Below are positions 27,019-35,045 of a DNA stretch of 64,000 nt, piece after piece. The DNA lies in assembly GCF_015624425.1 (NCBI RefSeq), contig NZ_CP049919.1, positions 5,766,001 to 5,830,000 on the forward strand, written 5' to 3'. The translations under genes and the position numbers were made by a program. The notes below the pieces were generated by a model. It was not told the DNA's origin. It did not search any database and worked only from the letters and a program-made list of their open reading frames with translations. How positions within the stretch are numbered: position 1 is the stretch's first letter; each line of letters starts with the position of its first letter. This DNA is from Roseateles sp. DAIF2. Its GTDB lineage: Bacteria; Pseudomonadota; Gammaproteobacteria; Burkholderiales; Burkholderiaceae_C.

Positions 27019-28032
27019 ATGCCGCAAGACCTGACCCGTCGCCATCGGCTGCTGGCCCTCACCGTCGCCGCCGCCGCGCTGGCCCTGCCCGGCCTGGCGC
27101 GGGCGCAGGCCGCCGCCTGGCCAGCCAAGCCGCTGCGCATCGTCGTGCCCTTCGCGGCCGGCGGCACCACCGACATCCTGGCGCGCGCGCTGGCGCCCGA
27201 GCTGCAGAAGGCGCTGGGCCAGCCGGTCATCGTCGACAACAAGCCCGGCGCCGGCGGCAACACCGGCAGCGCCGAGGTGGCGCGCGCGAGCGACGGCCAC
27301 ACGATCCTGATGGGCACGGTCGGCACGCATGGCATCAACCAGTCGCTCTATCCCAAGCTGCCCTACGACCCGATCAAGGACTTCGCGCCGATCACCCTGG
27401 TCGCGGCGGTGCCCAATGTGCTGGTGCTGAACCCGGCCAAGGCGCAGCAGCTGGGCATCAACACGGTGCCGGACCTGATCCGGGTCGCCAAGGCCAACCC
27501 CGGCAAGCTGAACATGGCCTCCAGCGGCAACGGCACCTCGATCCATCTGGCCGGCGAGCTGTTCAAGAGCATGACCGGCAGCTTCATGCTGCATTTCCCC
27601 TACCGCGGCTCGGGCCCGGCCCTGCTGGACCTGATGGGCGGCAATGTCGATCTGATGTTCGACAACCTGCCCTCGTCGATGCCGCATATCAAGGCCGGCA
27701 AGCTGAAGGCGATCGCGGTCACCAGCGCGAAGCGCAGCGAGGCCCTGCCCGACATCCCGACCATCGAGGAGGCCGGCGGCCCGGCGCTGAAGGGCTACGA
27801 GGCCAGCTCCTGGTTCGGCCTGCTGGCGCCCGCCAGCATGCCGGCCGAGCAGGTCGCGCTGCTGCAGCGCGAGACCGCCAAGGCCCTGGCCACGCCCGCG
27901 CTGAAGGAGCGCCTGGCCGGCCAGGGCGCGGTGGCCAGCGGCATGCCGAGCAAGGACTTCGCGGCGCTGATCGCCAGCGAAACCAAGAAATGGGCCCAGG
28001 TGGTCAAGACGTCGGGAGCCAAGGTCGATTGA
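27019..28032 (+). CDS. Bug/TctC-family periplasmic binding protein
   Basis: 337 residues. Signal peptide ends near LARAQAAAW. Bug motifs: [52 protein letters not shown] and [19 protein letters not shown] at 27007 supports ATG 27019. It lies 47 bases after the second cyclase and overlaps the SulP transporter start by one base (TGATG), so it is probably co-expressed with an anion permease instead of with TctA/B. Ligand unknown. Confidence 0.92.
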   Translation: MPQDLTRRHRLLALTVAAAALALPGLARAQAAAWPAKPLRIVVPFAAGGTTDILARALAPELQKALGQPVIVDNKPGAGGNTGSAEVARASDGHTILMGTVGTHGINQSLYPKLPYDPIKDFAPITLVAAVPNVLVLNPAKAQQLGINTVPDLIRVAKANPGKLNMASSGNGTSIHLAGELFKSMTGSFMLHFPYRGSGPALLDLMGGNVDLMFDNLPSSMPHIKAGKLKAIAVTSAKRSEALPDIPTIEEAGGPALKGYEASSWFGLLAPASMPAEQVALLQRETAKALATPALKERLAGQGAVASGMPSKDFAALIASETKKWAQVVKTSGAKVD

Positions 28033-29675
28033 TGTTGCTGAAGTGGCCGGATTGGAAAGCCTACGGCCGGCGTTATTTCCGTGAAGACCTGCTGGCGGCC
28101 CTGGTCGTCAGCGTGCTGCTGATCCCGCAGAGCATCGCCTACGCGATGCTGGCCGGCCTGCCGCCGCAGGTGGGCCTCTACGCCAGCCTGCTGCCGCTCG
28201 TGTTCTACGCGGCCCTGGGCTCCAGCCCGCACCTGGGCCTGGGCCCGGTGGCGGTGCTGGCGCTGATGATCGCGCAGACCCTGGGCCAGGCGCCGCCCGG
28301 CGTCAGCCCCAGCGAGGCGGCCCTGGTGCTGGCGGCCGAGGTCGGCCTGATCCTGGCGCTGGCCGCGGCGCTGCGCCTGGACGCGCTGGCGGCGCTCTTG
28401 AGCGTGCCGGTGCTGCATGGCTTCGAGACCGGCGCCACCCTGTCGATCGCGGCCAGCCAGCTGCCGGTGCTGCTGGGCAGCCCGGCCAAGGGCTTCGAGC
28501 TGCCGGCCCTGCTGGAAAGCGCCTGGGCCAGCGGCTTCGCCTGGCAGGGCGGCGCGGCCGCCTATGGCCTGGCGGCGCTGCTGCTGCTGCTGGCGGCGCG
28601 GCGCTGGCTCAAGGGCATGGCGGCGCGGCTGGCGCCGCTGCTGATCCTGCTCGGCGCGATCGCGCTGGCCGCCGGCAGCGACGCGGTGTCGCGCGGCGTG
28701 CCGCTGGTCGGCGCGCTGCCGCCGCTGCACCTGGGCCTGGCGCTGCCGCGCCTGGATGCGGGCCTGTGGCTGGCGATGCTGCCGGGCGCGTTGCTGGTGG
28801 CCCTGGTCGGCTTCGTCTCCAGCCTGGTGGTGGCCGAGTCGCTGGGGCGGCGCGCCAATGTGCGCATCGACGCGCGCGCCGAGCTGCGCGGCCTGGCCGG
28901 CGCCAACCTCGCCGCGGCGCTGTCCGGCGGCATGCCGGTGGCGGCCAGCTTCTCGCGCAGCGTGCTGATGTCGGACGCCGGCAGCCGCACCCGCATGACC
29001 GGCGTGTTCATCGCGCTGGCGATGGGCGCGGCGATGCTGCTGCTGGCCGGGCCGCTGGGCCTGCTGCCCAAGGCCGTGCTGGCCGCGACCATCATGGTCG
29101 CGGTGCTGTCGGGCCTGAAGCTCGGCCCCTACCGCGACGCCTGGCGCTATGCGCGGCCCGAGGCCCTGCTGATGCTGACGGTCAGCCTGCTGGTGCTGTG
29201 CTGGAGCGTCACCGCCGCGCTGGGCCTGGGCGTGCTGGGCTCGATCGCGCTGCTGCTGCAGCGCACCGCGCGGCCCCATGTCGCGCTGATCGGCCGCGTG
29301 CCCGGCACCGAGCATTACCGCAACATCGACCGCCACGCGGTCGAATGCCTGCCGGGCGTGCTGGGCCTGCGCATCGACGAGAGCCTGCTGTTCACCAATG
29401 CGCGCAGCCTCAGCGACGTGGTGCAGCTGCATGTGAACGCGCATCCGGACACGCGCCGCGTGGTGCTGCAGATGTCGCCGGTCAACGCGATCGACTTCAG
29501 CGGCCTGGAGGCGCTGCGCGAGCTGCACGACAACCTGGCGCGCCAGCAGATCCGCCTCGACCTCAGCGAGGTCAAGGGACCGGTGCTGGACCGGCTGCGC
29601 GCCGGAGCTTGGCAAGGCTGGTTCCGCGGCCAGGTGTTCCTCAGCCACCACCAAGGCATGGAAGCAGGCAGTTGA
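28032..29675 (+). CDS. SulP-family anion transporter with STAS domain
   Basis: Inner-membrane SLC26/SulP transporter, 547 residues. The hydrophobic core covers about residues 15-415, with the family motif IPQSIAYAMLAGLPPQVGLYASLLP near the N-terminus (residues about 36-60), and is followed by a C-terminal cytoplasmic STAS domain (VVLQMSPVNAIDFSGLEAL). Likely substrates for the family are sulfate, bicarbonate or C4-dicarboxylates; sequence alone does not decide. ATG 28032 overlaps the Bug gene stop. The stop codon at 29673-29675 lies inside the left arm of a palindromic repeat. Confidence 0.92.
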   Translation: MLLKWPDWKAYGRRYFREDLLAALVVSVLLIPQSIAYAMLAGLPPQVGLYASLLPLVFYAALGSSPHLGLGPVAVLALMIAQTLGQAPPGVSPSEAALVLAAEVGLILALAAALRLDALAALLSVPVLHGFETGATLSIAASQLPVLLGSPAKGFELPALLESAWASGFAWQGGAAAYGLAALLLLLAARRWLKGMAARLAPLLILLGAIALAAGSDAVSRGVPLVGALPPLHLGLALPRLDAGLWLAMLPGALLVALVGFVSSLVVAESLGRRANVRIDARAELRGLAGANLAAALSGGMPVAASFSRSVLMSDAGSRTRMTGVFIALAMGAAMLLLAGPLGLLPKAVLAATIMVAVLSGLKLGPYRDAWRYARPEALLMLTVSLLVLCWSVTAALGLGVLGSIALLLQRTARPHVALIGRVPGTEHYRNIDRHAVECLPGVLGLRIDESLLFTNARSLSDVVQLHVNAHPDTRRVVLQMSPVNAIDFSGLEALRELHDNLARQQIRLDLSEVKGPVLDRLRAGAWQGWFRGQVFLSHHQGMEAGS

Positions 29676-29799
29676 AAAGCTACTGCGGCGGCCATCTGCG
29701 TCGTTGCGCGGTGCTCGGAATCCTCACGTACAGGAAGTACGTTCCGGTTCCTGCTGCCCGGGCGCCTAGCAGCTGGCCGTCCTCGCGACGCTTTCAACA
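29671..29799. repeat. Palindromic intergenic repeat, copy 1
   Basis: About 129 bases between convergent SulP and HxlR genes. The outer arms are complementary (GTTGAAA at 29671, TTTCAAC near 29793). The core contains the hairpin ACGTAC-AGGAA-GTACGT within CTCGGAATCCTCACGTACAG. The same core occurs at 53475-53606, also directly after a stop codon and between convergent genes. A role as bidirectional terminator or as a REP-like mobile palindrome is likely. Confidence 0.75.
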
Positions 29800-29805
29800 G
29801 CCTGC

Positions 29806-30171
29806 TCAGCGCTGTATGGCGGTGAGCTCCGCGTGATGCGCCTCGGCCCAGCGGTCCACCGCCAGCAGGGTCTTGCTCAGCGAGGCGCCGAGTTCGCTCA
29901 GGCGGTAGTCGACATGCGGCGGCACGCTCTGGTGGTCGGTGCGCAGCACCAGGCCGTTGTCCTCCAGTTCGCGCAGGGTCTGGGTCAGCATCTTCTGCGA
30001 GATGCCGCCCACCTTGCGCAGCAGCTCGTTGTTGCGCATCGGGCCGCGCCGCAGCGCCGGCACGATCAGCAGCGCCCATTTGTTGGCGACCAGCTCCAGC
30101 GCCCGGCGCGAGGGGCAGCTCTCGCTGTACACGTCGGCGGCGCCATCCGCTGCGGCGGTTTCTATTTCCAT
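29806..30171 (-). CDS. HxlR-family transcriptional regulator
   Basis: 121-residue winged-helix regulator. CPSRRALELVANKWALLIV, followed by GPMRNNELLRKVGGISQKML and LRELEDNGLVLRT, is the HxlR signature. Cys19, in the conserved CP motif at the domain edge, is the position used for thiol sensing by YodB/QorR-type members. The divergent operon encodes a SugE-like exporter and a flavin azoreductase, matching the quinone or electrophile-stress role of thiol-sensing HxlR proteins. Start ATG 30171 is chosen because longer frames run through the divergent promoter. Confidence 0.9.
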   Translation of the reverse strand: MEIETAAADGAADVYSESCPSRRALELVANKWALLIVPALRRGPMRNNELLRKVGGISQKMLTQTLRELEDNGLVLRTDHQSVPPHVDYRLSELGASLSKTLLAVDRWAEAHHAELTAIQR

Positions 30172-30193
30172 GGTTACCAGAAGGTGCGTACTT
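30172..30193. promoter_or_regulatory. Candidate HxlR operator
   Basis: GGTTACC (30172-30178), a four-base spacer and GGTGCGTACT (30183-30192) form an imperfect inverted repeat directly at the HxlR start, within the 78-base divergent spacer. Its position fits autoregulation and control of the exporter/azoreductase genes. Assignment is from symmetry and location only. Confidence 0.35.
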
Positions 30194-30249
30194 GTTGGCC
30201 GGCGAGTGTGTCGCCATCCTTCGAACCTCGTCAACGACAAGGATTTCCG

Positions 30250-30567
30250 ATGGGATGGTTGTATCTGCTGCTGGCCGGCGTGATCGAGGTCGCGATGGCC
30301 TATGCCCTGAAGCTCAGCGAGGGCTGGAGCCGGCCCCTGCCCTCGGTGCTGGCCGTGCTCGCCGCCGCCGCCAGCATCTTCTGGCTGACCCAGGCGCTCA
30401 AGCATCTGCCGCTGGGAGCCGCCTACGCGATCTGGACCGGCATCGGCTCGGTCGGCGTGGTGCTGGTCGGCATGCTCTGGCTGGGCGAGGCGGCCTCGGC
30501 CTTCAAGCTGGTCTGCATCGCGCTGGTGGTGGCCGGCAGCATGGGCCTGCGCCTGGGCGAAGCCTGA
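30250..30567 (+). CDS. sugE: Small multidrug resistance family exporter, SugE/Gdx-like
   Basis: 105 residues, four membrane helices, the standard SMR length. The membrane-embedded glutamate (Glu13 in GVIEVAMAY) is present. The helix-3 motif AYAIWTGIGSVGVVLVG is of the SugE/Gdx type, whose characterised members export guanidinium and some quaternary ammonium compounds. AAGGA precedes ATG 30250. It is the first gene of a unit with azoreductase, divergent from HxlR. Only one subunit is encoded, so a homodimer is expected. Confidence 0.88.
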   Translation: MGWLYLLLAGVIEVAMAYALKLSEGWSRPLPSVLAVLAAAASIFWLTQALKHLPLGAAYAIWTGIGSVGVVLVGMLWLGEAASAFKLVCIALVVAGSMGLRLGEA

Positions 30568-30575
30568 GGAGAACG

Positions 30576-31220
30576 ATGATGACGCAACAAGCCCACAAGA
30601 TCCTGCACATCCAGGCCTCGCCCTCGCCGGATTCACGCAGCGCCTCGGTGGCGCGGCATTTCCTGGCCGAGCACCACAGGCATCGCCCTGGGTCCGCCCA
30701 TGAACATCTCAATGTCTGGCAGGAACCGCTGCCGGCCTTCGACGCCGAGATGATCGCCGCCAAGTTCGCGGTGCTGCGCGCGCGCAATGCCACGCCCGAG
30801 CAGCAGCGGCGCTGGGAGGAGGCGCGCCGGCTGTCGCAGCGCTTCAATGCGGCCGACCGCTATGTGCTCAGCGTGCCGATGTGGAACTTCGGCCTGCCCT
30901 ACCGGCTCAAGCATTACATCGACGTGGTCACCCTGGCCGGCGAGAACTGGATCTGGACGCCCCAGCGCGGCTACGAAGGCTTTCTGCGCGACAAGAAGGC
31001 GCTGCTGGTCTACACCAGCGCCGGCGCCTATCCGATCGCCCCCGGCGATGCCGAGAACGATTTCCAGAAAGGCCAGATGCGGCGCTGGCTGAAGTTCCTG
31101 GGCATCACCGAGATCGCCGAGATCAGCGCCGCACCCAGCCTGGCGCCGCCCGAGACCACGGCCGCGGCGCTGGAACAGGCCAAGGCCGAGGCGGAGCGCC
31201 TGGCCCTGGACTTTTTCTAG
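30576..31220 (+). CDS. azoR: FMN-dependent NAD(P)H azoreductase / quinone reductase
   Basis: 214 residues of the AzoR flavodoxin-like family, which reduces azo dyes and quinones by two electrons using NAD(P)H and FMN. Motifs: LHIQASPSPDSRSASVA (FMN phosphate loop), SVPMWNFGLPYRLKHYID and YTSAGAYP. GAGGAGAACG precedes ATG 30576; ATG 30579 is an alternative. Eight bases separate it from the exporter gene. Its last codons and stop (CTTTTTCTAG) are repeated at 31641-31650 because of the insertion that follows. Confidence 0.92.
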   Translation: MMTQQAHKILHIQASPSPDSRSASVARHFLAEHHRHRPGSAHEHLNVWQEPLPAFDAEMIAAKFAVLRARNATPEQQRRWEEARRLSQRFNAADRYVLSVPMWNFGLPYRLKHYIDVVTLAGENWIWTPQRGYEGFLRDKKALLVYTSAGAYPIAPGDAENDFQKGQMRRWLKFLGITEIAEISAAPSLAPPETTAAALEQAKAEAERLALDFF

Positions 31221-31267
31221 GCTCTTTGCGCGCTGATTGACGATGCCGCGATAGCAAAGGTCTGGGC

Positions 31268-31428
31268 GCAGGAGGGCGGGCAGACCTGCTGCTACCTGCC
31301 AGGGCCTCGCAGCCCTGGCTTTCGCCAGGCACCAGAAGTCCACCGGACTTCTGGTGTCCGGGCTCAATCCCCCGGCCGCTGCGCGGCCTCCTCCTTAACC
31401 TCCGCATCAGGCCCGCCCACCCTCCTGC
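31268..31428. repeat. Folded hairpin domain inside the MITE-like insert
   Basis: Outer arms GCAGGAGGGCGGGC (31268-31281) and its complement at 31411-31428 enclose smaller perfect hairpins: GCCAGGGC/GCCCTGGC (31298-31319), CACCAGAAGTCC-ACC-GGACTTCTGGTG (31330-31356) and GGCCGC/GCGGCC near 31373-31387. The density of stems is far above the local background. Confidence 0.65.
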
Positions 31429-31475
31429 TTGGCGTTGCATCTGACTTTCTCCGCGAACAACTTGCGGTGGAGGAG

Positions 31476-31571
31476 CCGGGATGCGGGTGTGCGCAATTGC
31501 GCAGGTTAAGGAGGAGGGCCGCGCAAGGCGGCCCGGGGGACACGGAGCAATTGCGCGCACCCGCGTCCCGG
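31476..31571. repeat. 25-bp inverted repeat with interlocking partner arm
   Basis: Arms at 31476-31500 and 31547-31571 match at 23 of 25 positions, and both mismatches would be G-U pairs in RNA. The loop holds AGGTTAAGGAGGAGG (31503-31517), which is the exact complement of 31387-31401 upstream. The two stems therefore interlock in pseudoknot order. Confidence 0.6.
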
Positions 31572-31646
31572 CGCCATCCGGCTCTTTGCAGGGGCCATCA
31601 AGACCACGCCGGGAATATCACAGGTCAATGAACAAAGAGCCTTTTT

Positions 31647-33914
31647 CTAGGCCCGCTCCTCCAGCAGCGCATCCAGCCCGCGCAGGAAGCGCGCCATCTC
31701 CAGCGGCTTGGTCCAGTAGTCGTCGAAACCCTGGGCCAGCGCGGTCTGGATGTCGCTGTTCATCGCATTGGCCGACAGCGCGATCACCCGGCAGGCGCTC
31801 AGCTCCGGCGCGCGCCGCAGCGCGCGCAGCACCTGGCTGCCATGCAGGTCGGGCAGCTGCATGTCGAGCAGGATCACGTCGGGCCGCAGCTGCAGCGCCA
31901 GCGCCAGGCCGGCGCGGCCGCAGTCGGCGCTGCTGAACTCGAACTGCGGGCGCAGCGCCAGCAGCTCGCGCACCAGCAGCAGGTTGGCGGCGTTGTCCTC
32001 GATGCACAGCAGCTTCAGGCGCTGGCCCGCCGGCGCCGGCTGGGGGCGGGTCAGCACCGGCAGCTCGTCCAGCGGCGCCGGGCGCGTGTCCTCCTCGTCG
32101 GCACGCAGCCAGACGCGGAACTCGCTGCCGACGCCCGGCTCGCTGTCCACCTCGATATGGCCGCCCATGCGCTCGGTCAGCTGGCGCACGATGGTCAGGC
32201 CGATGCCGGTGCCGGCTATGCCCTCCAGCTCCGCGCCCAGGCGGTTGAAGGGCTCGAAGATGCGCTGCTTGGCCTCGGGCGTCATGCCGCGGCCGCTGTC
32301 GCGCACCACCAGCGCCCATTCGGTCGAGGCCTCCTCGGCCCAGCCGTCGTTCAGGCCGCGCGTCTCCACCTCGACCCAGCCACCGCGGCGGTTGTACTTG
32401 ATCGCATTGGTCAGCAGGTTGACCAGCACCTGGCCGAGCCGGCGCTTGTCGGCGCGCACGCGGCCCGGCAGGCGCGGCCGCGCCAGGCGCAGGCTGACGC
32501 CCGCGGCCAGCGCCTGGTCGGCCACCCAGCCCAGCGCCTCGCGCGCCAGCGCGTCCAGCGGCACCGGCTCGTCGGCCAGCGGCTGGCGGTCGGCGTCGAT
32601 GCGGGCCAGGTCCAGCACATCGTCGATCAGCGCCAGCAGATGGCGCCCGGCCGTGTCGATGCGGGCCAGGCGCTCGCTCTGGCGCGCGGTCAGCGGCTCG
32701 GCGTTGTCGTAGGCCATCAGCTGGGCGAAGCCCAGCACCGCATTCATCGGCGTGCGCAGCTCATGGCTGACCCGCGCCAGGAATTCCGACTGGGTGCGCT
32801 TGAGCTGCTCCAGGCGCTGCCCTTCCAGCATCAGCGCCTGGGCCTTGTGGCGCTCGGTCACGTCGACATTGACGCCGGTCATGTAGAGCGGCCGGCCCTG
32901 CTCGTCGCTGACCGTGCGGCCGCGGCTGACCAGCCAATGCACCGAGCCGTCCGGCCAGACGACGCGGAACTCCCATTCATAGGCCTCGCTGACGCGCTGG
33001 CCCTCGCCGTAGCGCTGCGCGATCTGCTGCCACTGGCCGCGATCCTCGGGATGCAGGCAGCTGATCGCCAGTTCCTCGGGCGAGCGCGGGTCGGACGGAT
33101 CCAGCCCGCGCAGGCGGTACATCGCCTCGCTCCAGTAGGTGCTGCGGCCGTCGGTGCGGCGCCAGACGCCGACGCCGCCGGCGTCCAGCGCGAACAGCGC
33201 GCGCTCGCGCTCGCGCTGCAGCGCGTACTCGGCGCCGCGCCGCTCGGTCACGTCCAGGTGCAGGCCGAAGGCGACGCGCCGCCCGTCCTTCAGCTCGCGG
33301 CGCGTCCAGCTGTAGATCCAGCGCGGATCGCCGTCGGGCGCCAGGATGCGGAACTCGGCATGGTGCACCGGCCGCCATTCGCGCTCGGCCGCCGCGGATT
33401 CCTCGCGCAGGCGCTCGCGGTCCAGCGGATGCACCTGGGCCCACCATTGCGCCAGGCTCGGCGGCCCGGCGACCGGGTCGCGGCCATGCAGGCGGTACAT
33501 CGGCAGGTTCCAGTCGGCCACGCCGTCGATGCGGCTCCACAGGCCCAGGCCGGCCGCCTCGGCGGCCGAGGCCATGCGTTCGCGCTCGGCGACGATGCGC
33601 CCCAGGTCCAGCGCCGCCTCGGCCGCGCCGGCCGGCGTCAGCCACCACAGCAGCGCGCCGCCGTCGTCCGCGCGGATCGCCTGACCCTCGAAGCTCGGGC
33701 CGTCCGGCCCCAGGCGCCAGCCGCGCCGGGCGGCATCGGGCGCGGCCAGCACGCGCGGGGCCAGGTCTTGCCAGCGCTGGGCCAGCCCGGCCTCGTCCAG
33801 GCCTTGCGCGCGCGCCCATTGCAGGGCCGCCGCGTTGGGTTCGCAGCGCAGCCCGTCGACCTGCCTCCAGATGCGCAGCGCCGCCTGCTGTGCCAGACGC
33901 CAAAACTCTTCCAT
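31647..33914 (-). CDS. Hybrid sensor histidine kinase/response regulator with two PAS domains
   Basis: 755 residues, cytosolic (no membrane span). N-terminal unassigned region (1-105), PAS 1 with PAC (about 115-232), PAS 2 with PAC (about 240-360), HisKA with SHELRTPMN (phospho-acceptor His384), HATPase with NLLTNAIKYN, VRDSGRGM and GTGIGLTI, and a C-terminal receiver with LLDMQLPD (Asp684) and a conserved Lys in YWTKPLE. No output domain or adjacent regulator gene is present, so phosphotransfer probably goes to a distant partner. Its stop codon lies inside the right copy of the target duplication of the MITE-like insert. Confidence 0.92.
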   Translation of the reverse strand: MEEFWRLAQQAALRIWRQVDGLRCEPNAAALQWARAQGLDEAGLAQRWQDLAPRVLAAPDAARRGWRLGPDGPSFEGQAIRADDGGALLWWLTPAGAAEAALDLGRIVAERERMASAAEAAGLGLWSRIDGVADWNLPMYRLHGRDPVAGPPSLAQWWAQVHPLDRERLREESAAAEREWRPVHHAEFRILAPDGDPRWIYSWTRRELKDGRRVAFGLHLDVTERRGAEYALQRERERALFALDAGGVGVWRRTDGRSTYWSEAMYRLRGLDPSDPRSPEELAISCLHPEDRGQWQQIAQRYGEGQRVSEAYEWEFRVVWPDGSVHWLVSRGRTVSDEQGRPLYMTGVNVDVTERHKAQALMLEGQRLEQLKRTQSEFLARVSHELRTPMNAVLGFAQLMAYDNAEPLTARQSERLARIDTAGRHLLALIDDVLDLARIDADRQPLADEPVPLDALAREALGWVADQALAAGVSLRLARPRLPGRVRADKRRLGQVLVNLLTNAIKYNRRGGWVEVETRGLNDGWAEEASTEWALVVRDSGRGMTPEAKQRIFEPFNRLGAELEGIAGTGIGLTIVRQLTERMGGHIEVDSEPGVGSEFRVWLRADEEDTRPAPLDELPVLTRPQPAPAGQRLKLLCIEDNAANLLLVRELLALRPQFEFSSADCGRAGLALALQLRPDVILLDMQLPDLHGSQVLRALRRAPELSACRVIALSANAMNSDIQTALAQGFDDYWTKPLEMARFLRGLDALLEERA

Positions 33915-34034
33915 AAAGGTCTTACACCGTCGTCAGGTCCAGAGCCAGTGTAGCCATGCAGGAAGCGAATCTTGACAGGCCGGACCGGGAGATACAAACG
34001 GTCACTTGTGAGGGCCGTCCGTTAAGCTGGCGAC

Positions 34035-34985
34035 ATGAGACCCTCCCTCCTGTCGCGGCTTGCCGCCTTGTTGCTGACGTCCCTGCTTGCCGCCCCCGCC
34101 GCGGCCGCAGAGCCCATGCTGCCGGAGCCGCAGCGCCTCTCGCCCCATGTCTGGCTGTTCCAGGGCCTGTCGGCCGCTGGCAGCGCGGAGAACCGCAACA
34201 ACATCTCCAACGCCGGCCTGATCGAGACGCCCGCCGGCTGGGTGCTGGTCGACGCGCTCGGTTCGCCGGCGCTGGCGCGCGAGCTGCTGGCGCGGCTGAA
34301 GACCCTCGGCCCGGCCGACAAGCCGCTGACCCATGTGATCCTGACCCATTACCACGCCGACCATATCTACGGCCTGCAGGTCTTCAAGGCGGCCGGCGCA
34401 CAGATCCTGGCGCACGAGCGGGCGCGCGAGTACCTGAACAGCGACACCGCCGCGCTGCGCCTGCGGGCCAGCATCGAGGAGGGCCTGGTCGAGCCCGGCA
34501 CCCGCCTGGTGCCGGCGGATCGCTGGATCGACGGCGAGACCACGCTCACGCTGGGCGGGCTGGCGCTGCAGCTGATCCCGGTCGGGCCGGCGCACACGCC
34601 GGAGGATCTCGGCATCTGGCTGCCGGCCGACAAGCTGCTGTTCGCCGGCGACCTGGTGTTCCGCGGCCGCGTGCCCTTCGTCGGCCAGGCCGACAGCCGG
34701 CGCTGGGTGGCCTCGCTGGACCGGCTGCTGGCGCGCCCGGCCGCGATCGTCGTGCCCGGCCATGGCCCGGCCTCGACCGAGGCGCGCCAGGACCTGCTGC
34801 TCACGCGCGACTACCTGGCCTTCCTGCGCGCCAGCATGGGCCGCGCGGCGCGCGAGATGACGCCCTTCGACGAGGCCTACGCCGCCACCGACTGGTCGCG
34901 CTATGAGAACCTGCCCCTGTTCAAGCTGGCGAACCGGATGAACGCGTATAACACCTATCTGCTGATGGAGCAGGAGCCGGACTAA
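34035..34985 (+). CDS. Secreted metallo-beta-lactamase-fold hydrolase
   Basis: 316 residues with signal peptide (LLLTSLLAAPAAAAEP). The zinc site THYHADH is complete (His105, His107, Asp109, His110), and FAGDLVF and VPGHGPAS supply the bridging Asp and last His. The third-ligand motif reads VGPAHTPEDL. The fold and export fit quinoprotein-relay or SoxH-like MBL proteins of unclear substrate. The short upstream spacer carries TTGACA at 33972. It is followed by gshA on the same strand, 60 bases away. Confidence 0.87.
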   Translation: MRPSLLSRLAALLLTSLLAAPAAAAEPMLPEPQRLSPHVWLFQGLSAAGSAENRNNISNAGLIETPAGWVLVDALGSPALARELLARLKTLGPADKPLTHVILTHYHADHIYGLQVFKAAGAQILAHERAREYLNSDTAALRLRASIEEGLVEPGTRLVPADRWIDGETTLTLGGLALQLIPVGPAHTPEDLGIWLPADKLLFAGDLVFRGRVPFVGQADSRRWVASLDRLLARPAAIVVPGHGPASTEARQDLLLTRDYLAFLRASMGRAAREMTPFDEAYAATDWSRYENLPLFKLANRMNAYNTYLLMEQEPD

Positions 34986-35045
34986 AGCGCGGGTCACACG
35001 CTTCTGTTACCTTCCGCCCTCGAAAAATACTGGGGACCGCCGCAC

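Larger units (their letters stand above)
31220..31641. mobile_element. MITE-like insertion with terminal inverted repeats and 8-bp duplication
   Basis: A 422-base non-coding block between the convergent azoR and histidine-kinase genes. Its ends are inverted repeats GGCTCTTTG (31220-31228) and CAAAGAGCC (31633-31641). It is flanked by direct repeats TTTTTCTA (31212-31219 and 31642-31649). GG-starting ends and an 8-bp AT-rich duplication are what I recall for ISL3-family elements. No transposase frame is present, so it would be non-autonomous. A second GGCTCTTTGC at 31580-31589 hints at nested or truncated structure. The duplication preserved the stop codons of both neighbours. Confidence 0.7.

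Noticed and set aside
31220..31641. Possible group II intron, retron RNA or integron attC site in the hairpin-rich insert.
   Set aside because: No reverse transcriptase or integrase frame, no domain V-like AGC...AY signature, and no R-box GTTRRRY pairs; flanking duplication fits a transposed element better.
31481..31936. A plus-strand frame of 151 codons running from the insert into the kinase gene.
   Set aside because: It crosses the insert border and runs antisense to a clear receiver domain; its sequence is Arg/Ala/Pro-rich without family resemblance.
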